Shown: positions 36,504 through 46,971 of the stretch, piece after piece
Position numbering within the stretch: position 1 is the stretch's first letter
How the letters are laid out: every line of letters starts with the position of its first letter
Source of the DNA: Hyphomicrobiales bacterium
GTDB lineage: Bacteria > Pseudomonadota > Alphaproteobacteria > Rhizobiales > Methyloligellaceae
Assembly: GCA_021775525.1 (NCBI GenBank)
Contig: JAJFHQ010000013.1
Span: forward strand, 1-64,000
DNA length: 64,000 bases
Reading direction: 5' to 3'
Notes under the pieces: model-generated
Databases searched by the model: none
The model's input: the letters and a program-made list of their open reading frames with translations, nothing else
What the model was told of the DNA's origin: nothing
Position numbers and translations under genes: made by a program

Positions 36504-37820
36504 ATGTCGGTTGCGGATGCCCCTGACACTGAGATTCGGGTGCCCGGTTTCTTCGAGAAATCAATTGCCGAACGAGACCCAGAAATCTGGGCCTCAATCC
36601 AGGCAGAACTCGGGCGTCAGCAGAATGAAATTGAACTGATCGCTTCGGAAAACATCGTCTCACGCGCGGTCCTCGAAGCTGCCGGTTCAGTTCTCACAAA
36701 CAAATATGCTGAAGGTTATCCTGGCAGACGTTATTATGGCGGCTGCAAACATGTGGATGTTGCAGAAAGCCTTGCAATCGAACGGGTCACGCGTCTTTTC
36801 GACTGTAAGTTTGCCAATGTTCAGCCAAGCTCTGGGTCACAGGCAAACCAGGGCGCGTTCATGGCTCTGATAAAACCGGGTGACACCATCATGGGTCTCT
36901 CGCTTGCGGCGGGCGGTCACCTCACCCATGGCGCACCTCCCAATCAGTCGGGAAAGTGGTTTCATGCGGTTCGGTACGGCGTGAAGCCGGACGATTGCCT
37001 GATCGATTTTGATGAAGTCGAACAGCTGGCAAACGAGCACAAACCAAAACTCATTATCGCCGGCGGGTCCGCCTATCCGCGGATCATTGATTTTGCCCGC
37101 TTCCGCGAAATAGCCGATTCTGTTGGTGCTTATTTCATGGTTGATATGGCGCATTTCGCCGGTCTCGTGGCGGCTGGAGTTCACCCAAGTCCGTTTCCCC
37201 ATGCGCATATTGCAACCTCAACCACCCACAAAACATTGAGGGGTCCGCGTGGCGGATTGATCCTGACCAACGATGAGGACATCGCCAAGAAGGTCAACTC
37301 AGCAATTTTTCCAGGCATCCAGGGCGGCCCCCTCATGCATGTCGTTGCCGCCAAAGCCGTGGCTTTCCAGGAAGCTTTGCAGCCCTCTTTCAAGGTTTAC
37401 TCCCAAGCGGTGGTGGAAAATGCGCGCGCGTTGGCCACAAAATTGAGCAAGGGTGGTCTGGATATCGTTTCCGGCGGCACCGATACGCATCTTCTGCTTG
37501 TTGACCTGAGGCCCAAGGGGCTGACTGGCCGGGACGCGGAAGCCGCAATGGGCCGGGCCAATATTACCTGCAACAAAAATGGTGTGCCGTTTGATCCGGA
37601 AAAGCCCATGGTCACCTCCGGCGTTCGACTCGGAACGCCGGCCGGCACAACGCGGGGTTTTGGGGTTTCCGAATTCCAGGCCATCGGAGAAATGATCATT
37701 GATGTGCTGGACGGTCTTGCCGCCAATGGGCCGGACTCAAATGCTGAAATCGAGTCAGCGGTGAAAGTGAAGGTGGTCGCCTTGTGTGGCCGCTTTCCTA
37801 TCTACGCGTCGGGCGTATAA
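36504..37820 (+). CDS. glyA: Serine hydroxymethyltransferase
   Basis: The product has 438 residues. It converts serine and tetrahydrofolate to glycine and methylene-THF. Visible are the [20 protein letters not shown] motif, [15 protein letters not shown], and the PLP-Lys in [13 protein letters not shown]. The length is typical, since the extra 5' frame upstream is not used; a GAGGAG site precedes the ATG at 36504. It overlaps in the neighbourhood with nrdR, whose ATG lies 49 bases after its stop. It supplies glycine for hemA and one-carbon units. Confidence 0.96.
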   Translation: MSVADAPDTEIRVPGFFEKSIAERDPEIWASIQAELGRQQNEIELIASENIVSRAVLEAAGSVLTNKYAEGYPGRRYYGGCKHVDVAESLAIERVTRLFDCKFANVQPSSGSQANQGAFMALIKPGDTIMGLSLAAGGHLTHGAPPNQSGKWFHAVRYGVKPDDCLIDFDEVEQLANEHKPKLIIAGGSAYPRIIDFARFREIADSVGAYFMVDMAHFAGLVAAGVHPSPFPHAHIATSTTHKTLRGPRGGLILTNDEDIAKKVNSAIFPGIQGGPLMHVVAAKAVAFQEALQPSFKVYSQAVVENARALATKLSKGGLDIVSGGTDTHLLLVDLRPKGLTGRDAEAAMGRANITCNKNGVPFDPEKPMVTSGVRLGTPAGTTRGFGVSEFQAIGEMIIDVLDGLAANGPDSNAEIESAVKVKVVALCGRFPIYASGV

Positions 37821-37869
37821 AAAATATGACCATCGGCCAGCGCAGGCCGCGGGTGAGGGAGGCAGTATT

Positions 37870-38361
37870 ATGCGGTGCCCATATTGCGGGAGCACCAACA
37901 CGCAGGTGAAGGATTCACGCCCCTCCGAGGATCATACTGCGATCCGCAGGCGGCGTGTTTGCTCTGACTGTTCCGGCAGATTCACCACCTTTGAGCGCGT
38001 GCAGTTGCGCGAATTGACGGTGGTGAAAAAGACTGGTCGACGCGTGCCGTTTGATCGCGACAAGCTCATGAGGTCCTTGCAGATAGCATTGCGCAAGAGA
38101 TCGGTTGAGCCAGAACGTGTGGAGCGCATGGTGAGCGGTATCGTCCGCAGACTAGAGAATATGGGCGAGGGCGATATTAAGTCTGAAACCATAGGACGTC
38201 TGGTTATGGAAGGCCTGAAAGGGCTCGATGACGTGGCATATGTCCGCTTTGCCTCCGTCTACAAAAATTTCCGCGAAGCTCGCGATTTTGAGGAATTGCT
38301 TGGCGAACTGGCGGGTGATGAAGACGAAGATGATGCACTTCCCAAACGCGATGCAGACTGA
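37870..38361 (+). CDS. nrdR: Transcriptional repressor NrdR
   Basis: The product has 163 residues. NrdR senses dNTPs and represses ribonucleotide reductase genes. The zinc ribbon is [20 protein letters not shown]...[17 protein letters not shown] (four Cys). The ATP-cone follows ([19 protein letters not shown]). The acidic C-terminus is a common extra. ATG at 37870 starts at the first zinc ribbon residues. It stands between glyA and ribD, the common alphaproteobacterial order. Confidence 0.96.
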   Translation: MRCPYCGSTNTQVKDSRPSEDHTAIRRRRVCSDCSGRFTTFERVQLRELTVVKKTGRRVPFDRDKLMRSLQIALRKRSVEPERVERMVSGIVRRLENMGEGDIKSETIGRLVMEGLKGLDDVAYVRFASVYKNFREARDFEELLGELAGDEDEDDALPKRDAD

Positions 38362-38396
38362 TCCTTCATGCACTCGGCAAGCCGAGGCGCACCGCT

Positions 38397-39512
38397 ATGT
38401 CCACTTTAGATAACCATTTTATGAGAGGTGCCCTGGCGATGGCGCGCCGGGGACTTGGCCGGACAAGACCAAATCCGTCAGTTGGTGCGGTTGTCGTGCG
38501 TCCGGGAGAGCCTCCTGAACTTGTAGCCAGAGGGTCGACTAAGCCCGGGGGCAGGCCCCATGCAGAGCGCGTGACACTTGAGAAAGCGGGTGATCAGGCC
38601 AAAGGCTGCACGCTCTATGTAACGCTTGAACCCTGTGCACATCATGGAAAAACACCGCCATGCACTGAGGCTATTATTGACGCAGGTATTTCGCGCGTTG
38701 TGTGCTCCGTACACGATCCAGACCCGCGCGTGGCAGGTGCCGGTATCGCAAAATTGCGCGCGGCAGGTCTCGTAGTGGATGAAGGTGTTCTCGAAGAAGA
38801 AGGGGCGCGTATCTCGCTCGGCCATGCCCTGCGGGTTAAGAAGAACAGGCCGTTGGTGCAACTTAAACTGGCCGTCGGCTCTGATGGCCTCATACCCAAA
38901 GGTGAGGGTAAGCCGGTGTGGGTAACAGGGGAAGAGGCACGAGCGCACGGGCATCTGTTGCGTGCACGTTGCGACGCAATTCTGACCGGTCGCGGAACGA
39001 TTGAAGCCGATGACCCGGCACTGACCTGCCGTTTGCCAGGCCTGGTAGAGCGTTCACCCGTCAGGGTTGTCCTCGATAGCCAATTAAAGATCAATCAGGG
39101 TGCAAACATCTTTGCCGGCTTGCACGAGGTGCCACTCTGGATATTTTGTTCCGCTGAGGCTGACAGAAAAGCCACCGCCACGTTAGAAGAGACTGGTGCA
39201 GACATTTTTCACGTCGAACAAACCGTAGAAGGAGTGCTCAATCCCGCAACTGTACTTACCGAGTTAGCCAGGCGGGGTATTACGCGCCTGCTGATCGAAG
39301 GCGGACCAAGCGTTGCAGGGAGCTTCTGGACTGCAGACCTGATTGACGAGATATATCTCTACCAGGGAACAAAACCTGCCGGGCCATCTGGTCTCAGGGC
39401 CCTGTCGGACGCAGGCCTCGAAGCCATCACGAGCTCGCCATTATTCACCCTTGAGGAGACGCGGGTGTTTGGTCCAGATAATCTCACCATTTATCGCCGT
39501 CTCGACGTATAA
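38397..39512 (+). CDS. ribD: Bifunctional riboflavin biosynthesis deaminase/reductase
   Basis: The product has 371 residues. The N-terminal deaminase domain has the zinc motif PHAER and the PCAHHGKTPPC motif (about 48-88). The C-terminal reductase domain (about 150-371) has LIEGGPSVAGSFW. It carries out the second and third steps of riboflavin synthesis on the GTP cyclohydrolase product. It lies 36 bases after nrdR and six bases before ribE. Confidence 0.95.
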   Translation: MSTLDNHFMRGALAMARRGLGRTRPNPSVGAVVVRPGEPPELVARGSTKPGGRPHAERVTLEKAGDQAKGCTLYVTLEPCAHHGKTPPCTEAIIDAGISRVVCSVHDPDPRVAGAGIAKLRAAGLVVDEGVLEEEGARISLGHALRVKKNRPLVQLKLAVGSDGLIPKGEGKPVWVTGEEARAHGHLLRARCDAILTGRGTIEADDPALTCRLPGLVERSPVRVVLDSQLKINQGANIFAGLHEVPLWIFCSAEADRKATATLEETGADIFHVEQTVEGVLNPATVLTELARRGITRLLIEGGPSVAGSFWTADLIDEIYLYQGTKPAGPSGLRALSDAGLEAITSSPLFTLEETRVFGPDNLTIYRRLDV

Positions 39513-39518
39513 GCACAC

Positions 39519-40112
39519 ATGTTTACGGGTCTCATCACAGATATCGGGCAAGTCCACGCCAGCAATAGCGGCAAAATTGATATCGCTTGCGGATTTGAGC
39601 TGGGCGAGAGCGATATTGGTGCGTCCATTGCCTGCGACGGGTGCTGTCTGACCGTGACAAAAGCTGTGGCTTGCACGGATGGCTTCAAATCGATTTTCAG
39701 TGTTGACGTGTCCAACGAAACTTTGGCGCATACGACGCTTGGATCCTGGGTGAGGGGTAAAAAGATCAACCTGGAACGCTCACTCACACCCTCCAGTGAA
39801 CTAGGCGGACATATTGTCACCGGTCATATAGATGCTGTGGCGCGCATTGTTGAGAGTGGTCAAGATGGCGATTCTGTTCGTTTCACAATCGAAGTGAATG
39901 AGAGGCTGAAGCGCTTTATTGCACCCAAGGGTTCTGTTGCTCTGAATGGCGTATCTCTTACCGTAAACGAGGTTGAAAATACTCACTTCGGCATTTCACT
40001 CATTCCGCATACCCTTTCAGCCACGACTTGGGGGCAACTTGATGCGGGTGATGAGATCAATCTGGAAGTAGACCTGCTTGCCCGGTATGTGGCAAGGATC
40101 ACTGAAGCGTAA
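39519..40112 (+). CDS. ribE: Riboflavin synthase alpha chain
   Basis: The product has 197 residues. It dismutates two molecules of dimethyl-ribityllumazine to riboflavin. The MFTGLITDIGQV start and the duplicated lumazine-binding domain (first about 1-95, second about 96-190, with the VALNGVSLTVNEV motif) are present. Close spacing on both sides indicates one operon with ribD and ribBA. Confidence 0.95.
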   Translation: MFTGLITDIGQVHASNSGKIDIACGFELGESDIGASIACDGCCLTVTKAVACTDGFKSIFSVDVSNETLAHTTLGSWVRGKKINLERSLTPSSELGGHIVTGHIDAVARIVESGQDGDSVRFTIEVNERLKRFIAPKGSVALNGVSLTVNEVENTHFGISLIPHTLSATTWGQLDAGDEINLEVDLLARYVARITEA

Positions 40113-40133
40113 GATCAGAAGGAACGCCAGCTG

Positions 40134-41276
40134 GTGAGCATTGCCGAACAGGATCAGGATACGAGCTTCCTCTCTCCCATCGAAGAGGTGCTTGAAGATG
40201 CCAGAAATGGGCGGATGTTCGTGCTCGTGGATGCCGAAGATCGGGAAAATGAAGGCGATCTCGTTATCCCGGCACAAATGGCGACACCCGACGCCATCAA
40301 TTTCATGGCGAAATATGGCCGCGGACTTATCTGCCTGACACTCACCGCTGAAAGGGCCGCACAGCTCAATCTCGATTTGATGACGCGGCATAATGAAGCT
40401 CGCCATCAAACGGCCTTCACGGTCTCCATTGAGGCTCGTGAGGGAGTTTCAACCGGGATTTCCGCCCATGACCGCGCGCGCACCATATCTGTCGCCATAG
40501 ACCCCACACGTGGCCCTGATGATATTGCGACTCCGGGTCATGTGTTCCCGTTAATTGCACGTGAAGGCGGTGTGCTGATGCGGGCAGGACACACGGAAGC
40601 AGCTGTTGATATTGCCCGGCTGTCCGGATTGTCCCCTTCTGGTGTTATTTGTGAGATCATGAATGACGACGGGACCATGGCCCGGATGCCGGATCTCATC
40701 GCATTCGCACAGCATCACGCGCTCAAGGTGGCAGCGATTGCTGATCTGATCGCTTATCGCCGCAAGCATGATAGCATCGTGCGTTGTGTTGCTGAACGCG
40801 ATGTGACCAGCGCCCATGGGGGCAGCTTCGGTATGAGGGTTTACCGCACAACGGTCGAGCCCACAGAAGAACATATTGCGTTGGTCAAGGGCGACATATC
40901 CAAAGGCGGACCTGTGCTCGTTCGGGTTCATGCCTGCAATACACTTTCTGATATTGCCGGAATTGATAATGAGGAACATCAAAGTTCCCTGGTCCACAAG
41001 GCGATGAAATTAATCGAGGAAGAGGGCCGCGGAGTTCTCGTGCTGATCCGTGATGTGTGGCCACGCGCAGTCTCTGATGCGCTCGATCAGGATAAGCGGG
41101 AACACCCAAGTCCAGATGACGGGCAGGACCGGATTCTTGAAATTGGGGTTGGCTCACAAATCCTACACGATCTGGGAGTGCGCGATATGGTTTTGCTCAG
41201 CAATTCTCCGCAGCGCAAGGTGGTCGGGCTTGAAGGCTACGGTTTGGAAATTACCGATTACCGCAGGTTTGAGTAG
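40134..41276 (+). CDS. ribBA: RibBA-type protein: 3,4-dihydroxy-2-butanone-4-phosphate synthase with degenerate GTP cyclohydrolase II domain
   Basis: The product has 380 residues, starting at GTG. Residues 13-213 form a full DHBP synthase, with DAEDRENEGDLVIPA, the acidic loop and RAGHTEAAVDI. Residues about 225-380 have a GTP cyclohydrolase II fold, but the three zinc cysteines are missing: the site reads RVHACNTLSDIAG (264-276), and the RQEGRGIGL motif is replaced by IRDVWPRAVS. So only RibB activity is expected here. In rhizobia such proteins have been called RibBX. Function of the second half is unknown. Confidence 0.9.
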   Translation: MSIAEQDQDTSFLSPIEEVLEDARNGRMFVLVDAEDRENEGDLVIPAQMATPDAINFMAKYGRGLICLTLTAERAAQLNLDLMTRHNEARHQTAFTVSIEAREGVSTGISAHDRARTISVAIDPTRGPDDIATPGHVFPLIAREGGVLMRAGHTEAAVDIARLSGLSPSGVICEIMNDDGTMARMPDLIAFAQHHALKVAAIADLIAYRRKHDSIVRCVAERDVTSAHGGSFGMRVYRTTVEPTEEHIALVKGDISKGGPVLVRVHACNTLSDIAGIDNEEHQSSLVHKAMKLIEEEGRGVLVLIRDVWPRAVSDALDQDKREHPSPDDGQDRILEIGVGSQILHDLGVRDMVLLSNSPQRKVVGLEGYGLEITDYRRFE

Positions 41277-41284
41277 GGGGCTAG

Positions 41285-41752
41285 ATGGTCAAACACGCCC
41301 CATCTGTGCTGATTGTCGAAGCACGTTTTTATGATGATATCGCCAACGAGCTGGTGCGCGGTGCAACCGAGGAGTTGCGGGAACGCGGCATTGCATTTGA
41401 GCGCGTTGCAGTATCCGGAGCATTGGAAATTCCGGTTGCTCTAAGTGCGGCGATAGCGGCAAAGATTGTTGCCAAGGAGGGTCGGCATCATGGTTGCGTG
41501 GCGCTTGGCTGCGTCATCCGTGGTGAAACCTCCCACTATGATATTGTCGCAAATGAATCCGCTCGAGCATTGCTTGATATCGGCGTGAGCCACGCCACAC
41601 CCATCGGCAACGGGATTCTTACCGTGGACACTCGCGACCAAGCCTGGGCGCGCGCCAGTGTAGATGGCAAGAACAAGGGGGCTGTTGCAGCCGCCGCATG
41701 CGCAGACCTGATGACTTTGGCTGCTGAGTTCGAGCGAAAGTCAGTCCTTTGA
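41285..41752 (+). CDS. ribH: 6,7-dimethyl-8-ribityllumazine synthase
   Basis: The product has 155 residues. It joins the RibD-derived pyrimidine with dihydroxybutanone phosphate. The conserved active-site segment GCVIRGETSHYDIV (with the catalytic His in SHYD) and the C-terminal ATPIGNGILTVD are present. Its stop overlaps the TTG start of nusB in TTGA. It is a lumazine synthase of the pentameric/decameric or icosahedral type; sequence alone does not decide. Confidence 0.95.
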   Translation: MVKHAPSVLIVEARFYDDIANELVRGATEELRERGIAFERVAVSGALEIPVALSAAIAAKIVAKEGRHHGCVALGCVIRGETSHYDIVANESARALLDIGVSHATPIGNGILTVDTRDQAWARASVDGKNKGAVAAAACADLMTLAAEFERKSVL

Positions 41753-42261
41753 GCAATCACGGCACCGATAATGCCAGACCTACCAAAAAACCTCGCTCCG
41801 CATCCAGAACAGCGGCGCGCCTTGCCGCCGTACAGGCGCTTTACCAAATGGACATGGCAGGAACTGACGCCAACCAGGTCGTTCGAGAATTTTTGGAACA
41901 TCGACTGGCCGACGTAGCCGAAAATGTCGGCGCAGATGAAACTGATGAGGGCTACTTTCGTGACATCGTTCTTGGCGTGGTCAAGGAGCAAAGCGCCGTG
42001 GACCCGGTTCTCGATGCGCATTTGGCTGAAGGCTGGCGCCTGTCTCGCATAGATAGCATTCTGCGCGCTATCCTGCGCTCGGCGGCTTACGAGCTTGCTT
42101 TGTGCGAAGACGTGCCGGCCAAGGTCATCATCAATGAATATGTCGACATCGCGCATGCCTTTTTTGAAACTGAGGAACCGAAAGTCGTGAACGGCATTCT
42201 TGACCGGTTGGCCAAGGAGAGAAGGGCTATCGAATTCGAACAGGAAGGTGATGACGCATAA
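41749..42261 (+). CDS. nusB: Transcription antitermination factor NusB
   Basis: The product has 170 residues with a TTG start overlapping ribH by four bases. NusB binds boxA of rRNA leaders with NusE. The helices ARLAAVQALYQMDM, YFRDIVLGVVKEQSAVDP and ILRAILRSAAYELALCEDVPAKVIINEYVDIAHAF match the family. It overlaps thiL by eleven bases. The ribH-nusB-thiL order is common in proteobacteria. Confidence 0.93.
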   Translation: MSNHGTDNARPTKKPRSASRTAARLAAVQALYQMDMAGTDANQVVREFLEHRLADVAENVGADETDEGYFRDIVLGVVKEQSAVDPVLDAHLAEGWRLSRIDSILRAILRSAAYELALCEDVPAKVIINEYVDIAHAFFETEEPKVVNGILDRLAKERRAIEFEQEGDDA

Positions 42262-43246
42262 ATCATCACAAGGTGAAACTGGCATCATACAGCGCTATTT
42301 CGCTCCCCTGGCAGAACACACGCCGGGTGCTTTTGGCCTGAGTGATGATGCGGGCCTCATAGCGACCAAGGATGGTATGGAACTTGTCCTGACCGTGGAT
42401 ATGATCGTTGAAGATGTTCATTTTCTGCCAAACTCGGATCCCGGCGACATTGCTTACAAGGCACTCTCAGTCAACGTGTCCGATTTGTGCGCCAAGGGCG
42501 CTGAAGCCTCGGTTTACTTGCTGTCCATCGCATTATCTGGCACGCCCGATCCAAATTGGTTGAAGAAGTTGAGTGAGGGTTTCGCCGACGCTCAGACAGA
42601 TTTTGACTGCACGCTTCTAGGCGGCGATACGGTGCACACAACTGGTCCTGTAACATTATCTGTCACGGCGGCAGGTTTCGTGCCCAAAGGACGCATGGTG
42701 CATCGCACAGGCGCCCGGGAGGGAGATCGTGTTTATGTAACCGGGACGATTGGAGATGCGGCATTGGGTCTTGCATTTCTTCAGGGGGCGGGCGCAGAAT
42801 TTTTGTCAGCTGAACAGGGTGAGCATCTCTCGGGGCGTCATAAGCGGCCCCAACCCTGTCTGAGGGCTATTCCAGTGGTCCGCGCTTACGCCAATGCAGC
42901 GATGGACATTTCAGATGGTCTGTTGGGTGATTTTGCCAAGCTTTGTGCCGCCTCCAAACTTGGTGGATTTATCAATTCGGCTGACGTGCCACTCTCAGAT
43001 GCCGCAGCCCACTGGTTGGCGAAAGACCCCGACCGTCTGGGTGATATCGTCACGGGCGGGGATGATTATGAAGTGTTGATGTGTATCCCGGAGAAAAAAA
43101 TACCTGCTTTTGAGCGTGATTGCGTTTCAGCGGGGCTGCAAATTTCATCTATTGGATGTATAGCGTCCCGTAGCGAGGGCGTAAGAGCCCTGGATAACGA
43201 GGGTGATACCTTGGAATTCAAGCATCCAAGTTATGACCATTTCTAA
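42251..43246 (+). CDS. thiL: Thiamine-monophosphate kinase
   Basis: The product has 331 residues. It phosphorylates thiamine monophosphate to the diphosphate. The N-terminal AFGLSDDAGLIAT (acidic metal site), the VDMIVEDVHFL and VNVSDLCAKGA segments, and MDISDGLLGDFAKLC are hallmarks of the AIR synthase-like fold. I start at the ATG at 42251 inside nusB. The larger frame from 42200 extends into nusB and is not needed. Confidence 0.94.
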   Translation: MTHKSSQGETGIIQRYFAPLAEHTPGAFGLSDDAGLIATKDGMELVLTVDMIVEDVHFLPNSDPGDIAYKALSVNVSDLCAKGAEASVYLLSIALSGTPDPNWLKKLSEGFADAQTDFDCTLLGGDTVHTTGPVTLSVTAAGFVPKGRMVHRTGAREGDRVYVTGTIGDAALGLAFLQGAGAEFLSAEQGEHLSGRHKRPQPCLRAIPVVRAYANAAMDISDGLLGDFAKLCAASKLGGFINSADVPLSDAAAHWLAKDPDRLGDIVTGGDDYEVLMCIPEKKIPAFERDCVSAGLQISSIGCIASRSEGVRALDNEGDTLEFKHPSYDHF

Positions 43247-43293
43247 CAATTGATTGGCACTCCGGCATACCTGGCAGGCATTACCTCCGACCC

Positions 43294-44532
43294 ATGACGC
43301 GCGCGAATAGCATACACGCACAATTGACAAGCGATAACAGGCGCGCTCGGCGCAACACCCTGATCCTATCATTGGCGCAGGCGCTCTACATGATTGGCGG
43401 GGCCATACAGATCACACTGTCAGGTCTTGTCGGGCATCTCCTGGCAGACGACAAGTCCTTCGCTACTTTTCCTATAACGGCATATGTTCTGGGCACGTTG
43501 ATATCGACGATTCCCGCTTCAATGCTTATGCGTCGAGTAGGCCGCCGAGCAGGTTTCCAGATTGGAGCTATATGCGGATTGGCAAGTTCCAGCCTCGCAG
43601 CATATGCGATTTTCGAGCTTTCTTTCCCACTGTTCTGCTTGGCAATGCTTTTTTCCGGTGGGTATCAAGCTTTTGCTCAATATTACCGCTTTGCAGCGGC
43701 CGATACGGCCAGCGATGCATTTCGTCCTAAAGCCATTTCCTGGGTTCTGGCAGGGGGACTCATCGCGGCAGTCGCAGGCCCGCAAATTGTTATCTACACC
43801 AGGGATGCCTTTGCCCCTGTCCTATACGCCGGCAGTTTTATTGCCTCAGCCTGTGCCTCTCTCATTGCGCTTGGGATACTCTCGTTTGTGGACATTCCCA
43901 AGGCTCCCGTGGCGAGTGTGGATGGAACACCACCTCGGCCCCTGCGGGAAATCCTCAAGCAAGTAAAACTGCGGATCGCCATTTTTACAGGCATGGTGAG
44001 TTATGCCTCGATGTCCTTCATGATGACCGCAACACCACTTGCTATGGTCGCCTGCAACCATTCAGTTGACTCGGCGGCATTGGCTATTCAGTGGCATGTA
44101 CTGGCCATGTTCGCCCCGAGTTTCATAACCGGGCATCTCATTGCCCGTTTTGGGCGTGAGCGCATCGTGTTTGCAGGCCTCATTTTATTGGCCTGCGCCG
44201 GGTTGGTCGCAGCCACAGGGCTGAACCTCTGGCAATTCAATCTGGCCATGATCCTTTTGGGGTTGGGGTGGAATTTTGGCTATATCGGCTCCACAACTAT
44301 GGTGACGGACTGCCACCGCCCCGAGGAGCGAAACAAGGTTCAGGCAGTCAATGAATTCATGGTGTTTGGTCTCGTTGCCCTGGCTACTTTCTCTTCAGGA
44401 AAGTTGCTCCATGACATGGGCTGGTTCGTTGTCGTCACGTCCTACCTTCCGCTGGTAGCTCTTGCTGCTGGTCTTGTTATTATGCTTTCGGTGCGCAGCG
44501 CCAATTGGGGTGCAGGAACAACTCGGCCATAA
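43294..44532 (+). CDS. Major facilitator superfamily transporter
   Basis: The product has 412 residues. About 12 helices are visible, starting NTLILSLAQALYMIGGAIQI and ending near VTSYLPLVALAAGLVIMLSV. The loop after helix 2 (ASMLMRRVGRRAGFQIG) is the MFS motif A with the R..GRR basic pattern. Between helices 6 and 7 there is a long cytoplasmic loop (DIPKAPVASVDGTPPRPLREIL). The substrate is not readable; relatives are sugar or drug-type exporters. It follows thiL by 47 bases and precedes the hppA leader. Confidence 0.85.
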   Translation: MTRANSIHAQLTSDNRRARRNTLILSLAQALYMIGGAIQITLSGLVGHLLADDKSFATFPITAYVLGTLISTIPASMLMRRVGRRAGFQIGAICGLASSSLAAYAIFELSFPLFCLAMLFSGGYQAFAQYYRFAAADTASDAFRPKAISWVLAGGLIAAVAGPQIVIYTRDAFAPVLYAGSFIASACASLIALGILSFVDIPKAPVASVDGTPPRPLREILKQVKLRIAIFTGMVSYASMSFMMTATPLAMVACNHSVDSAALAIQWHVLAMFAPSFITGHLIARFGRERIVFAGLILLACAGLVAATGLNLWQFNLAMILLGLGWNFGYIGSTTMVTDCHRPEERNKVQAVNEFMVFGLVALATFSSGKLLHDMGWFVVVTSYLPLVALAAGLVIMLSVRSANWGAGTTRP

Positions 44533-44650
44533 GGCATAATCCGAGTTATCCCGCTCAGACCAAAGTCGGGGCCTCAGATGTTGCGTTGCACAGTCATATT
44601 TGGCATGTTCCGCGCGGCTTCGGTCCTGACCGGGGACGGGGGAGCTAAAT

Positions 44651-44672
44651 TCGGTTTGCCAGTGCAAACCGA
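44651..44672 (+). promoter_or_regulatory. Perfect 9-bp hairpin in the hppA leader
   Basis: TCGGTTTGC (44651-44659) and GCAAACCGA (44664-44672) pair fully around a CAGT loop. It lies about 62 bases before the hppA ATG in a 200-base gap with no gene. There is no T-run, so it is not a standard terminator. It could regulate pyrophosphatase expression at the RNA or DNA level. Confidence 0.5.
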
Positions 44673-44734
44673 CATGTCACTCCCGAACTCGTTCCACGGC
44701 TGATAAACCTATCCAGAAAACAGGGACGGTTATT

Positions 44735-46852
44735 ATGAACTCGGTTCTTTACCTGATTATCGCCTGCGGCGTGCTGTCGATTGTCTATGCCGCCTGGGCA
44801 ATTCAATCCGTTATGGCCGCTGATGCGGGCAACAAACGCATGCAGGAAATTGCAGGCCATATACGAGAAGGCGCGCAGGCTTATCTCACACGTCAATATA
44901 TGACCATTGCTATCGTGGGCGCCGTGGTCTTTGTGATTGCCTGGCTCCTCCTGTCAGCGCAGGCCGCAGTTGGCTTTGCCATCGGGGCAATCCTCTCAGG
45001 CGCCGCCGGCTTTATCGGCATGCTGGTATCTGTTCGCGCCAATGTGCGTACAGCCCAGGCTGCAAGCAAATCACTCGGGGCCGGACTTGAAATTGCTTTC
45101 AAGTCAGGCGCAATCACCGGCTTGCTTGTAGCCGGTCTCGCATTGCTGGGTGTCGCGGTCTATTTCTGGGTGCTCACCGGTCCAATGGGTCAAAACCCTG
45201 AAGACAGGGCGGTTATTGATTCGCTTGTAGCACTTGGCTTCGGCGCATCCCTGATTTCAATTTTTGCCCGTCTCGGCGGCGGCATTTTCACAAAGGGCGC
45301 TGATGTTGGCGGTGATCTGGTCGGCAAGATCGAAGCAGGCATTCCTGAAGATGATCCGCGCAACCCCGCCACGATCGCTGACAATGTTGGCGATAATGTC
45401 GGTGACTGTGCCGGCATGGCCGCTGATTTGTTTGAGACCTATGCGGTGACCATCGTCGCCACAATGGTTCTGGCATCAATATTCTTTGATGGTGCAACTG
45501 CACAAACCCTGATGTTGCTACCTATGTTAATCGGCGCGAGTTGTGTCGTGACCTCGATCATCGGCACTTTCTTCGTCAAGCTTGGTGCCAGCAACTCGAT
45601 CATGGGTGCGTTGTACAAGGGCTTTATCGCCACCGCTGTGCTTTCTGCGGTTGCCCTGGCGGTCATTGTCTGGGGATGGCTTGGCGCTGATACGGCCTTT
45701 CAGGTTGGTGACAAGACATTCACCGGAACGAACCTGTTTTATTGTGGCATCGTCGGGCTGCTGGTCACCGGGCTTATTATCTGGATAACGGAATATTACA
45801 CCGGGACCGAATACCGCCCGGTAAAATCCATTGCCCTGGCATCCGAAACCGGACACGGCACCAACGTCATTCAGGGACTTGCGATTTCGCTTGAATCGAC
45901 GGCTATTCCGGCATTGATCATCATTGGCGGGATTATCGTCACCAATTCCCTGGCTGGTTTGTTCGGGATTGCGATTGCCGTCACCACAATGTTGGCTTTG
46001 GCCGGGGTGGTTGTGGCGCTTGATGCGTTTGGTCCTGTTACGGATAATGCTGGCGGCATTGCCGAAATGGCAAAATTGCCTGAGGAAGTCCGCAACACTA
46101 CGGATGCGCTGGACGCGGTGGGCAACACGACCAAGGCCGTAACCAAGGGTTATGCCATTGGGTCAGCCGGTCTTGGCGCCCTGGTGCTGTTCGCCGCTTA
46201 CACGGAGGATCTCAAATTCTTTGCCGCGCAGGCAGAGCCGGGGTCATTCTTCCATGGCGTCAGTGTCGATTTCTCGCTTACCAATCCTTACGTCGTTGTT
46301 GGCTTGCTGTTCGGCGGTTTGTTGCCATTCCTTTTTGGCGGCATTGCCATGACGGCTGTAGGCAGGGCCGCGAGCGCGGTGGTGGAGGAAGTCCGGCGCC
46401 AGTTCAAGGAAAAGCCCGGCATCATGAAGGGCACGGACAAACCTGATTATGGCCGGGCAGTGGATATGCTGACCAAGGCTGCCATCAGGGAGATGATCGT
46501 TCCATCGATGCTGCCTGTGTTGTCGCCTGTTGTCTGCTTCTACGCTATTTACTGGATCACCTCGTCAAAGGCGGACGCCTTTGCTGCTCTCGGCGCCATG
46601 CTTCTGGGTGTTATCGTGACAGGATTGTTCGTCGCGGTGTCAATGACAGCGGGTGGCGGCGCTTGGGACAATGCCAAGAAGCTCATTGAAGATGGTCATC
46701 ATGGTGGCAAGGGCTCTGAAGCCCACAAGGCTGCTATTACCGGTGACACGGTAGGAGATCCTTACAAGGATACCGCCGGTCCGGCCGTCAACCCGATGAT
46801 CAAGATTACCAACATCGTGGCATTGCTGCTGTTGGCGATACTGGCGCACTAG
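44735..46852 (+). CDS. hppA: Membrane-bound proton-translocating pyrophosphatase
   Basis: The product has 705 residues and about 16 membrane helices. It pumps H+ using PPi hydrolysis. The catalytic acidic clusters are visible: [17 protein letters not shown] and [23 protein letters not shown], and [20 protein letters not shown] at the C-terminus. The lysine in [10 protein letters not shown] marks the K+-independent group (K+-dependent enzymes have Ala here). The N-terminus at ATG 44735 is [19 protein letters not shown] terminator follows 26 bases after the stop. Confidence 0.96.
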   Translation: MNSVLYLIIACGVLSIVYAAWAIQSVMAADAGNKRMQEIAGHIREGAQAYLTRQYMTIAIVGAVVFVIAWLLLSAQAAVGFAIGAILSGAAGFIGMLVSVRANVRTAQAASKSLGAGLEIAFKSGAITGLLVAGLALLGVAVYFWVLTGPMGQNPEDRAVIDSLVALGFGASLISIFARLGGGIFTKGADVGGDLVGKIEAGIPEDDPRNPATIADNVGDNVGDCAGMAADLFETYAVTIVATMVLASIFFDGATAQTLMLLPMLIGASCVVTSIIGTFFVKLGASNSIMGALYKGFIATAVLSAVALAVIVWGWLGADTAFQVGDKTFTGTNLFYCGIVGLLVTGLIIWITEYYTGTEYRPVKSIALASETGHGTNVIQGLAISLESTAIPALIIIGGIIVTNSLAGLFGIAIAVTTMLALAGVVVALDAFGPVTDNAGGIAEMAKLPEEVRNTTDALDAVGNTTKAVTKGYAIGSAGLGALVLFAAYTEDLKFFAAQAEPGSFFHGVSVDFSLTNPYVVVGLLFGGLLPFLFGGIAMTAVGRAASAVVEEVRRQFKEKPGIMKGTDKPDYGRAVDMLTKAAIREMIVPSMLPVLSPVVCFYAIYWITSSKADAFAALGAMLLGVIVTGLFVAVSMTAGGGAWDNAKKLIEDGHHGGKGSEAHKAAITGDTVGDPYKDTAGPAVNPMIKITNIVALLLLAILAH

Positions 46853-46878
46853 TTGGATGTAATTATGCGATACTTGGA

Positions 46879-46907
46879 GGGCTCCGCTGATTGTGGGGCC
46901 CTTTTTT
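46879..46907 (+). terminator. Terminator after hppA
   Basis: A 7-bp stem GGGCTCC (46879-46885) with GGGGCCC (46895-46901), including one G-T pair, then TTTTTT. It lies before the end of the convergent bamE gene. Confidence 0.75.
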
Positions 46908-46971
46908 CTTGTCGGCATATGATCTGATAGAATCAGGCGCCAGGGCAAGAAACGGCCACATGCCAGAGCGG

